A stretch of 64,000 nt of DNA from Anodontia alba (lineage: Eukaryota; Mollusca; Bivalvia; Lucinida; Lucinidae): assembly GCA_964016985.1 (NCBI GenBank), contig OZ024823.1, positions 27,025,095-27,089,094 on the forward strand, written 5' to 3'. Below the pieces are notes generated by a model that saw only the letters and a list, made by a program, of their open reading frames with translations, searched no databases and had not been told where the DNA came from. The translations under genes were made by a program, and so were the position numbers. The stretch's first letter is position 1. Each line of letters opens with the position of its first letter. Positions 54,457-64,000 of this stretch are shown one piece after another.

Positions 54457-55884
54457 ACTTGTATGTATATATTTTTTCTGTTTCGAGCCTTGCCTTATTT
54501 TGTTTTCTTGTCAATAAATAGTTAATAATTTTAAAACTTGTTGCTGGTTTCACTTTCATTCCTTTCTCATTACACCTGACTCATAACATTTTTATTCCTT
54601 CTTTCTTTGCTTAAACACTGACACATAAGGCCCAACCATGGACAGACAGATAAACGAGAAAACGTACCTTCGGACATGTGCGCCTAGCGAAGATTTAGTT
54701 CAGCCTGTGCATTCGCGCAGTCTGATCAGAATATTCACTGGTCGCATTTTGGATAACAATATTGTAAGATTTCTCCATGCGGACAATGAAGTCAGGTAGG
54801 CTGATTCGTGTCTTCGTTGGAATGTTGGAAGGGTACGTTTTCTCACGTTGCGGCTGAAATGTTTCTTGCGGTTTCTAGCGGTTGAGAATAGTTTCTTTAA
54901 TACCACCCCAAATTGAGCGATATGCCGGGAAAGGTTGAGGCCAGTATATCTTTGTATCGGTTTAAAGTGTAAACACTGTGATCCGCAAAAATAATATCTA
55001 AGTTTCACATAACTAATTTTAAAGCATTCTGTCCTGAACGACTGAAATGTAACATTTTACTTTTTATTTAAAATTTTATTTTCATGAGATTGAAACTGCC
55101 AAATCTTTAGAATCAGATGGCTTACATCCAAAGTTAATTAAGGGTCGTGTGCCCGGGAAATCATAAAGCCGTTAATATAAGTATAATATTATAAGTATAA
55201 TATTTAATCGTGATCACTGGATAAATTTCCTATATTGAATGGAAACAAGCCAATGTTAAACAGTCTGTAAGAAAATTGACCTCATTTGATGAAATTGACA
55301 CAGTGTTACGTAAATTGTGAATAAATGAATAATTATCCCAGGGATGTCGGTGAAAGAATAGTTATCCTTCGATAACTTTTACTTGTAAAATGGAGCCATG
55401 TGCAAGTAAGGTAGAGAGACTGGTGATAAGATTGACTGCTGAGACATCACGTGTTATGAATGACTGCTTAGAATAGACACGGCTGACAAAGACGTGATCT
55501 AAATAACTCGTCCTTACTCTTTGCATGAGATGAGGTCAAAGATATGAAGCTTTAATGTATCCATGAAAGGAACATAGATTTATATAATCCCTCACTCTTT
55601 TAATAAAAAGAGCAAAGCAAATAGTGTAGACCCAGATAAGATTCTTCATGGGCAAGATCAGATTAGGGTCTATACATATAATGATGAGAATACAGCTGAA
55701 TGACATATATATTTCCATATAACTTGACCAGTAACTGATAAAAAGTTAAATCCACGAACCAATATCACGATATAGAACCACAGGTGATAAGTAGAACGCT
55801 ACATGTATAGCCATTATTTGCATCTGGCTCAGTTGTGTGATAACTCATGATGAGATGATCCGTTATAAAAATGATAACAAAATC
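54457..55884. other. Intergenic with a family I copy and one hairpin module
   Basis: 54640-54850 is family I (GCGCAGTCTGATCAGAATAT, GTGTCTTCGTTGGAATG). 55615-55675 is a worn AATAGTGTAGACCC hairpin module. The remainder is AT-rich without features. Confidence 0.45.
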
Positions 55885-56479
55885 AAGACAAGAGGCCCAT
55901 GGGCCATGATTAGCTCACATGATAAAAACAGCTATGCTATTGCACATCTGCAAATGCCATGCAACTTCTTACAGTGTTGCCATAATACATAGGACACAAA
56001 TTTGACCAGACCATGAACAGATCAAAGGTCATTCTAGTATCATCATTTCAAATAATTTTGTAGACTGAGTCCCTGATGCTGTATACCAAGATTCAGCCAA
56101 GAGCTTTCTTAGTTCTGGAAAAGAAGATTGTTAAATGTTTACCATATATGGGTAGCCATCTTGTTCATTGGCGCAGAACAATTTGAACAAATTGTCTACA
56201 AACTTTCGACAGAAGACCCCATGTGAAATCGAATGAAAACTGTTCAAGGTGTTTGAGAGAAGAAGACATTTAAAGATTTCACAATTTTATACATGTATAT
56301 AACCCAAGAGCAAGGGCAGATAACCCCCAAAATTTTTACTGTAGCTATACAGTTTTACTACTTTAATCATACATTGTAAGTTTCAGCCACTAGTCTTTAT
56401 TATCCATTGAGAAAATGATTTTTCAACATTTCCCCCATACAAATGTATTTGGACGCAAATTTGACCTTGTCATAAAAAA

Positions 56480-58240
56480 GGTCAAAGGTCAAACTACGAC
56501 CATCATTTGAACAAAATTGGTAGATCTTGTATCCCCGACGCTATATACCAAGATCATCAAAGCCATCTTGAAATTCTTCAAACGACATCTCCTCCCAAAA
56601 CGTAAGTCGGATTGAGCCAAAACTTGATGGGAGGCATCACAGTGACACAAAGATTCAGAATTGCTAAAATCATTCCGTTCCGATATCCAAGATGGCCGCC
56701 ATGGCGGCCATCTTGATATTTTCAAACGACATTTCCTCCCAAACCGTATGTCGGATCGAGCTGAAACTTGGTGGGAGGCATCACAGTGAGACAGAAATTC
56801 AAAATTGCTAAAATCACTCCGTTACGATGTCCAAGATGGCCGCCCGGCCATCTTGAAATTCTTCAAACGACACCCTTCCCAAACCGTAAATCGGATTGAG
56901 CCAAAACTTGACGGGAGGCATCACAATGACGCAAAGATACAGAATTGCTAAAATCGTTCCTTTCTGATATCCAAGATGGCCGCCATCTTGAAATTCTTCA
57001 AACGACATCTCCTCACAAACCATAAGTCAGATTGAGCCAAAACTTGATGGGAGGCATCACAGTGACACAAAGATTTAGAATTGCTAAAAAAGTTCCGTTC
57101 CAATAGCCAATCTAGCCGCCAAGGGGCCATCTTGAAATTCTTCAAACGACATCTCCGCCCAAACCATAAGTCAGATTGAGCCGAAACTTGATGGGAGGCA
57201 TTGAAGCATTATAGAGATTCAGAATTGCTAAAATAGTTCCGTTCTGATATCCAAGATGGCCGCCATCTTGAAATTCTTCAAACGACATCTGGTCCAAAAC
57301 CGTATTTCCGATCGAGCCAAAACTTGATTGTAGGCATCTGAGCGATATAGAGATTCAGAATTGCTAAAATTGTTCCGTTCTGATATCCAAGATGGCCACT
57401 ATGGCAGCCATATTGGAATTCGTCAAACGACATCTTCTCCCAAACCGTAAGTTAGATTGAGTGGAAACTTGATGGGAAGCATTGGAACGACACAGAGATT
57501 CAGAATTGCTTAAACGTTCCGTTTGGTTATCCAATATGGCCATCTGGGCGTCCATCTTGAAAATCTTGAAACCATATCTGCTCCCGAACCCGAAGTCAGA
57601 TAGAGCCCAAACTTGGTGGGAGGCATTGGGGCCACATGGAGATTAAGAATTGATAAAATCATTCCGTTCCAATATCCAAGATGGCCGCCATGTCAGCCAT
57701 CTTGAAAATTTTCAAACAACATCTCATCTCCTCCGGCAATCTTGAAAGTCTTCAATTATTATCTGCTCCCGAACAGTAAGTCTGATTGAGTGGAAACGGT
57801 GGAAGGCATCGGGGCATCATGGATTTAGAATTGCTCAAATGGTTCCGTTCTAATATCCAAGATGGCCACCATGGCAGCCATCTTGAAAATCTTCAAATCA
57901 CGTCTGCTACCGAACGGTAAGTCTGATTGAGCTTAAACATAATGGGAGGCATTGGGGTGTTATGAAAATTCAGAACTGCTAAAGTCCATCTGTTCCAATG
58001 TTCAAGATGAAATTCTTCAAACCACACCTCCTCCCAAACAGTAAGTCAGGTTGAGGCGAAACTTGATGGGAGGCATCGGGGTGACATGGAAATTCAGAAT
58101 AGCTGCATCGTTCAGTTCCAATATCCAAGATGGCGGCCATGGTGGCAATCTTGAAACTCTTCAAACAACATCAGATTCTGAATTGCTAAAGGCAATCGGA
58201 TCTGATAGCCAAGATGGCCACCATGGCACAATGTAACATG
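56480..58240. repeat. Tandem array of ~143-bp units with GATGGCCGCCAT palindromes
   Basis: Each unit runs CAAGATGGCCGCCATCTTGA, AATTCTTCAAACGACATCTC, CAAACCGTAAGTCAGATTGA, AACTTGATGGGAGGCAT, AGAATTGCTAAAATCGTTCC. Units start near 56691, 56835, 56978, 57112, 57254, 57390, 57535, 57680, 57862, 58005, 58128 and 58212, with a partial lead unit before. Later units are more diverged. Confidence 0.85.
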
Positions 58241-58289
58241 TTATGATCGGCCTAATCCAGATGATCGATTACTGGTCCCCCTTGGGCCT

Positions 58290-59470
58290 CTAGTTTCCAA
58301 AGGGAGTCTTTTTGAAGTTTATTTTACCATATATGAGCTTGGCGGCAATCTTGGTCTATGGATCGTGAGCTTTTTAGCAGTCTTTCGTTCTCCTGCCCAA
58401 AGAAGACTCCACATGAGCAATATTTGCCTGGTGGCTTCAGAGGAGAAGTCATTTGAAATTCTCAACATTTTTCCATTACAAACATATGGGGCCCATACAA
58501 ATGCATAGGGAGCAAATTTGATCTTGCCTTAAAAAGGTCAAACATCAACGTACGAACATCATTTTAGCAACTTTGGTAGACCTTGCGTTATTGATAATTT
58601 GTGCAAAGATTAGGCGGCAAGGCTTTCTCGGTTCTGTAGAAGAAAATTTTTAAACGTTTTTTTATCATATATGGGCATGGCAGCCAACTTGTTCAACGGA
58701 CTATGACTATTTCAACAATCTTTCGTTTTCTCCGTCCGTAGGAGGCTCCACATGAAATTTGAGCAACACTGGCCCAGTAACTTCTGAGGGGAAGTCATTT
58801 GAAATTCTCAACATTTGTGCCATACAAATGTATGGGGACCATACAAATGCATAGGGAAGCAAACTTGATCTTGCCGTAAAAAGGTCAAATGTCAACGTAC
58901 CATCATCATTTTAGCAACTTTTATAGACCTCCTGTCCCTAATGATTTGTGCAGATTCAGCCCAAACGGTTCTGGAGAATTTTTTAAAAATGTTTTAATGG
59001 GCATTGCGGCCATCTTGGTAAACGGACCACGACCGTTTTAGCAATATTTTGTTCCCACGTCCCAAGATGGTTCCAAATGAAAAATTTAAGCAACACTGGT
59101 CCACGGGCTTATGAGGAGAAGCTGTTTGAAATCATCAATATTTCCCCAAACAAATGCATGGGGCCCATAAAAATGCACAGAGAAGTAAACTTGACGCTGC
59201 CATAAAAAAGAGTTAAACGACAACGTACGACCATCATTTTAGTTATTTTGGTACATCTCCCGTCCCCTATGATTTGTGCAAAGATTCAGGCCCAATGCAT
59301 CATCAGTTCTGGAGAAGATTTTTAAAGGGTTTTACTATATATTGGCATGGCGGCCATCTTGGTCAACGGACCGAACCATTTTAGCAATGTTATGTTCCCC
59401 CAACCTGAGGAGGCTCCATATGGAATTTAAGCAAAACTGGCTCAGCGGCTTCAAAGGAGAAGTCGTTTGA
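58290..59470. repeat. ~330-bp tandem units
   Basis: ACCATATATGAGCTTGGCGG, CTTTCGTTCTCCTGCCCAAA, GAGAAGTCATTTGAAATTCT, ATACAAATGCATAGGGAGCA recur at steps of roughly 320-350 bp (58324, 58668, about 58990, about 59335 for the first block). Confidence 0.75.
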
Positions 59471-59565
59471 ATATGCTAACGGACAGACGAACGGACGGAG
59501 CGACGACGGACAAAAAGTGATCACTATAGATCACCCTGAGCATAGCTCAGGTGAACTAAAAAAAA

Positions 59566-60271
59566 CATAAACAATGATTACGATTTATCATAAAATATAG
59601 TCTGGTTTCAACGATCTGACCAGAACTGGTATAAATATAAGCACATGGCACTCTTATCATCAAAATGGCTCAGTCTATTTACAAATTTTGTTCCAGTATT
59701 CCCAGTACGTTGACACTCTCACTAGACTTATATTTGAAATGAATGACTATACCTGGTAGACGCAGTCGGTTATATATGCTTTTATCACAGTTGTGTCCAG
59801 CATTCTTTTATCACAGATGTGTCCAGCATTCTTCATCGTCGACCTTGACCATATAGCTTAAAACACTTATAAAATTAAATCTTCCTTATAGATTGGACAG
59901 ATTCATTTCTGATTTTAGGGGTGTCTGTAATTGTTTCTCTTTTTGTCAGAAATACCTGTATTTCATGTACACGTATTTAAGGTCCTTTTTTCAACACCTT
60001 TCGCAGAACTCGAACTAAGGACCATTCAAACGTTAGAACTACCACAAGCAAAGGTAATGATAAAGAAAAGAAGGAAGGAAAGAAAGATTAGCACGAAACT
60101 TCAAGCGCATGTTAATTGTACGTTCATTATGCAAGAAATCATGTGATTAGCTCAGTCAGACAGGTTTTACTCAAGTTTAAGGGGAAAATAGTATACTAAC
60201 CATCAAAGCACACCCCGCTACCATTCCGTCCCGCAACACCCCTCACCCGCCCCCCTCCCCCCCCCACCCTC

Positions 60272-60308
<37 letters not shown>

Positions 60309-60424
60309 GCTGACGTCCAAATATACCTAGAGTTTTGTCTTTCAAAACATGGCTTAAATATTGCCCCCACTGAAAAATACTCCAGTCGCAAGTCATGCAG
60401 TACCTGCTGCACAATTAGATTCTT
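59566..60424. other. Gap; homopolymers and a doubtful small exon-like block
   Basis: C-rich then A-rich run at 60250-60303. 60008-60055 is framed by TTTCGCAG and GTAATG and would encode about 16 residues, but has no support. TTTTATCACAG..TGTGTCCAGCATTCTT is directly duplicated at 59783-59831. Confidence 0.3.
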
Positions 60425-61014
60425 GAATCAAGTGCAAGCTCTATTTGGGCATGGAGATCAGCGGCAATCTATCCTCCAACAAATACATACAGAACATAAC
60501 CACCTCTGGAAGCCTCTGGGCTTCCTGAAGAGAATTATCAGATCCCAAAACCCAGCCGTAAGGGAAATGGTATACAAACCGCTATAGCCCGTCCATTGGT
60601 GGATTACTTCTCCCCAGTATGGAGCCCCTACACCCAAATCAACATTGATAAACTTGGGATTGTGTAGCGTCGAGCTGCCAAGTAGCCACTACATAATCAT
60701 TCAACCTATGCAAGTGTCACAGCAATGCTTCAGTCCCTTGGCTGGAGATCTCTCGAGCAGAGAAAATCTGACTCCCAACTATGCCTCTTGCACAAGATCG
60801 TTTATAGTATCTGTCGAACTGCCACCATATGCTGTGCAGCCTATGAGACTCCTCCATAACTCACATCCCGTGTCTTTCCGCCAGATTCATACTGCAGTGA
60901 ATTATTTTTACAAATACTCTTTCCGACCCCCTTGCAGTGGTGCAATGGAACAGGCTGCCACTAAGCATTGCATTGCTGCCAATATTTGATTCCTTTAAAA
61001 GGGCAGTGCGCACT
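60425..61014 (+). pseudogene. LINE reverse-transcriptase C-terminal remnant
   Basis: In shifting frames: ISGNLSSNKYIQNITT, RRIIRSQNPAVREMVYK, then (60700-60990) SREN..., VELPPYAVQPMRLL, SFRQIHTAVNYFYKYSF. This is the C-terminal 'RAARFV...YKYSFFP...WN.LP' region of a Jockey/CR1-like LINE. At least four frameshifts. The frame is cut at 61014 by an insertion and its tail (FKRAVRT|VSHP) resumes after 62077. Confidence 0.8.
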
Positions 61015-62068
61015 GGTCGGGTATAAAAGCCAAGTCCGATCCGATCCGCCGATCATTTTTTGCCGATCATAAATTTTATTTTTGTCATTATATCTAAGCT
61101 ATGATTCAAATGTCCAGTATATCAGTTTTATATGATCATATTATATAACTGTAATTTACAGCAATGATATTATTAAAATCGTTGTTCTAGTTTTTGATTG
61201 AGAGTATTTTTTTCTCGTTTCAGGGGTATAAAAGCCAAGCTCGGAAGAAAAAATAGCCGAGAGAGATTTCTTGATTTTTTGTCTCTGTTTTGTCCTTTTA
61301 TAGAACAGACTTAACTATAAATGCTGAAATTTTAGTACATGTGCATTATGATTCAACAAGCATATACATATGTTTCAATAAAATCAGTTTTTTCTCGTTT
61401 GTTTACCAAATTAGACGCATCTATTAATAGACCTGTAAACAATGACGTTACATACAACAACGTCCTGAAATGAGACGAAATGGGGGAATTTTCTTACCGC
61501 GGAAGGTAGTGTTTTAAGAATATCTAATAGATATTAATATCTGTATTAATGTTATTTCTCCTTTATCGTCTATTTTTTCTTCTTTTTTTTGTACATTAGT
61601 AGTTGGGTCATTTTGTAGCTTTCATATTCGTTGCGGTCCGGCGTTTCTATTTTTAGAATAGTATCCGTGCAAAGCAAAGATGGTCAGAAAAAAAGGCTAA
61701 AATAGTTTATATATGACATAATTTTCATATGCAAGAAACTAATTATGTTCTAGTGACCATTTATTCTCTGAGACAGAGCTGATCTCTGTATATATAAGCT
61801 TCACTACTGAGAAAACTATAATTTTCTTATATTTACTGGACTTGGCTTTTATACCCCTAGAAGACAGAAAACTGCTTAAAAATCAAATCCAAAAGAATTA
61901 AAAAAAGAAATATCTTTTGTCGAATATTTAATTAAGCAATGTATGATAATATAAAACTGATATACTGGACATTTGAATCGTAGTTTAGATATAATGACAA
62001 AAATAAAATTTATGATCGGCAGAAAAATGATCGGCGGATCGGATCGGACTTGGCTTTTATACCCGACC
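61015..62068. mobile_element. 1,054-bp Mutator-like non-autonomous element, 9-bp target duplication
   Basis: The ends GGTCGGGTATAAAAGCCAAG and complement (to 62068) form terminal inverted repeats of about 125 bp (61015 to about 61140; about 61943-62068). GTGCGCACT flanks both sides (61006-61014 and 62069-62077). Long TIRs plus a 9-bp duplication point to MULEs. A second, inner pair of GGGTATAAAAGCCAAG ends is at about 61226 and 61857. No transposase. Confidence 0.88.
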
Positions 62069-62077
62069 GTGCGCACT

Positions 62078-62531
62078 GTCAGCCATCCAATGCCTTAAAT
62101 GCAAGTGCATTGCTTTTATTCTTTTAGCTTTCACTATAAATCGAATTCTGACTCTTAACCTTTAACTCTGTCACCTTTTATTTCACTTGCATTAACATGT
62201 ATTATGGGAACTTTTTATTTTTAATATTTCTACTAATATCGCACTGACGCGCACCTGCACGTAATCCCCGCAAGGGGCGGTGATGCAGTATGAATAGACA
62301 GATAGAGAAATTGAAATTTTCATACCCCCTTCTTCTACTTCTGCTTCTACTAGATACCCCTTCAAACCACCATGCGTTATAATAGTCAAGACTGACGGAA
62401 ACCGCATACACCATTGATGAAGATGTACATGAAAACTAGTAAGCGATTATGTAGAAAAAGATAACAGAGTGATACCAATCAACATAATCGAGTCCAGGAT
62501 GTATACTTACAAGATTCTTGTTTGCATGTCT
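62078..62531. other. LINE tail, then unassigned sequence
   Basis: 62078-62170 continues the LINE 3' end after the insertion. 62216-62400 has no identifiable feature. Confidence 0.4.
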
Positions 62532-62557
62532 TTTTTTTTTTTTTTTTTTTTTTTTTG
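62532..62557. repeat. Poly(T) run
   Basis: T homopolymer of about 26 nt. Confidence 0.9.
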
Positions 62558-63337
62558 TCTATTAACCATTGGCAGAAGTTGTCATTTTCACTTGAACATC
62601 TGTTCTGTTCTGTTTTACATTTCAGTTAGTTGCCATTCTTTGCGGTACTTTATGTTACCATATGGTACGTTGTAGTGTCATTTGGCGCCAATGTTTGACA
62701 GCTGAGATTGAACAAATATTGTTGATAAACGTAAATATAAATGCTAGTCTTCCACAATACTTAACTATATCGTGCTTCTTTATTTCTGTAATGCACTATT
62801 ATTTCCCAAACAGATATGTTTACGATCGTTACACTGAAAAGATAGAAGATTTATTGAAAATAATTTTGCTTCTGACCAGTACTCGGACAGTTACCAAAGT
62901 TCAACAAATTCTTTTACATATTGTCAGGAAATTTAGCCTAGATACAGGGCCGTCGTCGGCTTTTGAAAAGTCGTCCGGCACTGGAACGCCAAAGGCATTC
63001 CCTGAATGGCGTAGGCATGAGCAGGGGAGAGCACGAGAGGGGGTATCTATCCCGTAGGGAGGGTAAGGGGGGTACGGGGGATCTCCCCCGTGAAAATTTT
63101 GAAAATTAGGTGTCTCCAGAAGCGATTTTATTGCATTTTAATGCCAATTTTGCTTCTGAAACACAACTGATTTCATGCGTTATTTCATTATTACGAACTC
63201 GAACCCAAGCTTTTTTAGACTCCTGTCAAACTAAAACAACTATTTCGACCCCTCTGTAGGTCTCATCTGGCGGTGGCAGCAAGATTAACATTTACTAAAT
63301 GCAACAGTTAATCCTGATACAGATATCCCCGGTATAT
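62558..63337. other. Gap with one long but unassigned frame
   Basis: A 131-codon frame (62662-63057, +) shows no domain. Its 3' part lies in a G-rich repeat-like stretch (GGGGGTATCTATCCCGTAGG ... GGGGGATCTCCCCCGTGAAA), so I do not call it a gene. Confidence 0.35.
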
Positions 63338-63490
63338 TTTTTTTTTTATTTTATTTTTTTTATTTATTTATTTTTTTTTTTCATTTTTTCTCTTGTTTTT
63401 TTTTTTATCTTCTTTACTGATTTTTTTTTCTTTTTTTTTTGTGTGTGTTTTTTCTTCTTTTTTTTTTTTTTTTATACTTTTTCTCTTTTC
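63338..63490. repeat. T-rich low-complexity tract
   Basis: Almost only T with scattered A, C and G over about 150 bp. Confidence 0.9.
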
Positions 63491-63559
63491 TCTTTTTCTG
63501 ACATAAATATATACATGTACAATATATATAAACAATTTTGAGCATGGTCACTGTCATGT

Positions 63560-63715
63560 TTAATACATGTAGGTCCAGTGAGCAAAGACCAATCAGCTTG
63601 CACATCAGCACAGTCTGATCAGAGTCTTCACTGGCCATATGCAGCATCTTCATGTCTCTAATAACTCACATGCAAACCGGTAGAAGAGTCTTCAATGGGT
63701 TTGCATGTGAGTTAT
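63560..63715. repeat. Family I repeat and short inverted pair
   Basis: CACAGTCTGATCAGAGTCTT, then CTAATAACTCACATGCAAAC / GTTTGCATGTGAGTTATAG (63658-63717). Confidence 0.5.
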
Positions 63716-64000
63716 AGGATTTGTGACTGGGCTCAAACATCAAGACAATAAGCCTAAGCAATAATACCCAAATAATACAGGTGTCAATTTCATAATACCA
63801 AATAAACAAGTTTGTATCGTATTACTGTGTTTTCATAACGAGCGTAATTGAATCAAGGTTTAATACCCTGCGGCAGACAAATAAGTGACAACGGCACCCC
63901 TAGATTATCAATTTTTATTGACCACTGAACCGCAAAACGGGCGAAAAAAGTAGAAAAAATATAGGTACAGCCAAACACATTTTCGGCCAAAAAAGTGGTC

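Larger units (their letters stand above)
55885..59565. repeat. Composite ~3.7-kb repeat block
   Basis: Starts AGACAAGAGGCCCATGGGCC and ends GATCACCCTGAGCATAGCTC, AGGTGAACTA. It has three parts: a lead-in (55885-56480), a tandem array of about 143-bp units (56480-58240), and three to four longer units of about 330 bp (58290-59470). A GACGGACGGAGCGACGACGG stretch lies near the right end. A small fragment of the left end is also at 23106. Confidence 0.7.

Noticed and set aside
60008..60055. Small exon-like block with AG and GT borders
   Set aside because: Only about 16 codons with weak splice signals; such blocks are expected by chance.
62662..63057. Open frame of 131 codons
   Set aside because: No recognisable motif; the 3' third lies in G-rich repeat-like sequence and codon use is unremarkable.

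Overview
The window is animal nuclear DNA, AT-rich and crowded with transposons. The one host gene I can reconstruct and the mixture of repeats suggest a mollusc, most probably a bivalve; that placement is inference. There is no bacterial gene organisation, no rRNA or tRNA gene that I can support, and no CRISPR array.

Host gene: a three-exon globin on the + strand occupies 2492-39497 (exons 2492-2694, 36549-36774, 39366-39497; 186 residues). All splice sites are GT/AG, the two introns have phases 2 and 0 (the classical globin positions in helices B and G), and the distal (H100) and proximal (H132) haem histidines are present. It resembles neuroglobin/globin X more than a respiratory globin. 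Intron 1 is 33,854 bp and intron 2 is 2,591 bp.

Intron 1 (2695-36548) is a stack of nested repeats. At its left end a 6,421-bp terminal-inverted-repeat element (3654-10074) sits inside a Tigger-like MITE and itself carries a broken LINE (4381-6130, - strand) and a palindromic MITE. Further on come about a dozen families of short palindromic MITEs: A 'AGCAGACGAC'; B and K with TTAACCCTT ends; D, a 105-bp near-perfect palindrome; E and F, pogo/Tigger-like; G, H, I, L, N, P, Q. There is also a giant asymmetric palindrome built of GAATTC-rich minisatellite (22052-22942) and a long (TA)n tract. The 7.4-9.7 kb stretch is among the few with no obvious repeat.

Right of the globin (39.5-47.4 kb) lies intergenic DNA with more of the same MITEs and several copies of a dispersed retroelement 3' region (family P). 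From 47.4 to 51.5 kb is a decayed LTR retrotransposon whose integrase lies upstream of the reverse transcriptase (Gmr1-like order). It is interrupted by the tail of another reverse-transcriptase element. 51.8-54.5 kb is an inverted-repeat element holding a recognisable but broken Tc1 (DD34E) transposon. 55.9-59.6 kb is a large composite tandem repeat whose core is about 12 units of about 143 bp carrying GATGGCCGCCAT palindromes. 60.4-62.2 kb is a LINE remnant interrupted by a 1,054-bp element with about 125-bp terminal repeats and a 9-bp target duplication (Mutator-like). The last 2 kb is low-complexity and otherwise unassigned sequence.

Most cross-cutting pattern: MITE families with different ends share the same internal hairpin modules, and several families are TTAA-flanked with CCC ends, suggesting piggyBac-type mobilisation with swapping of hairpin cores. 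All repeat families were defined by eye inside this window; the letters are local labels, not database names.
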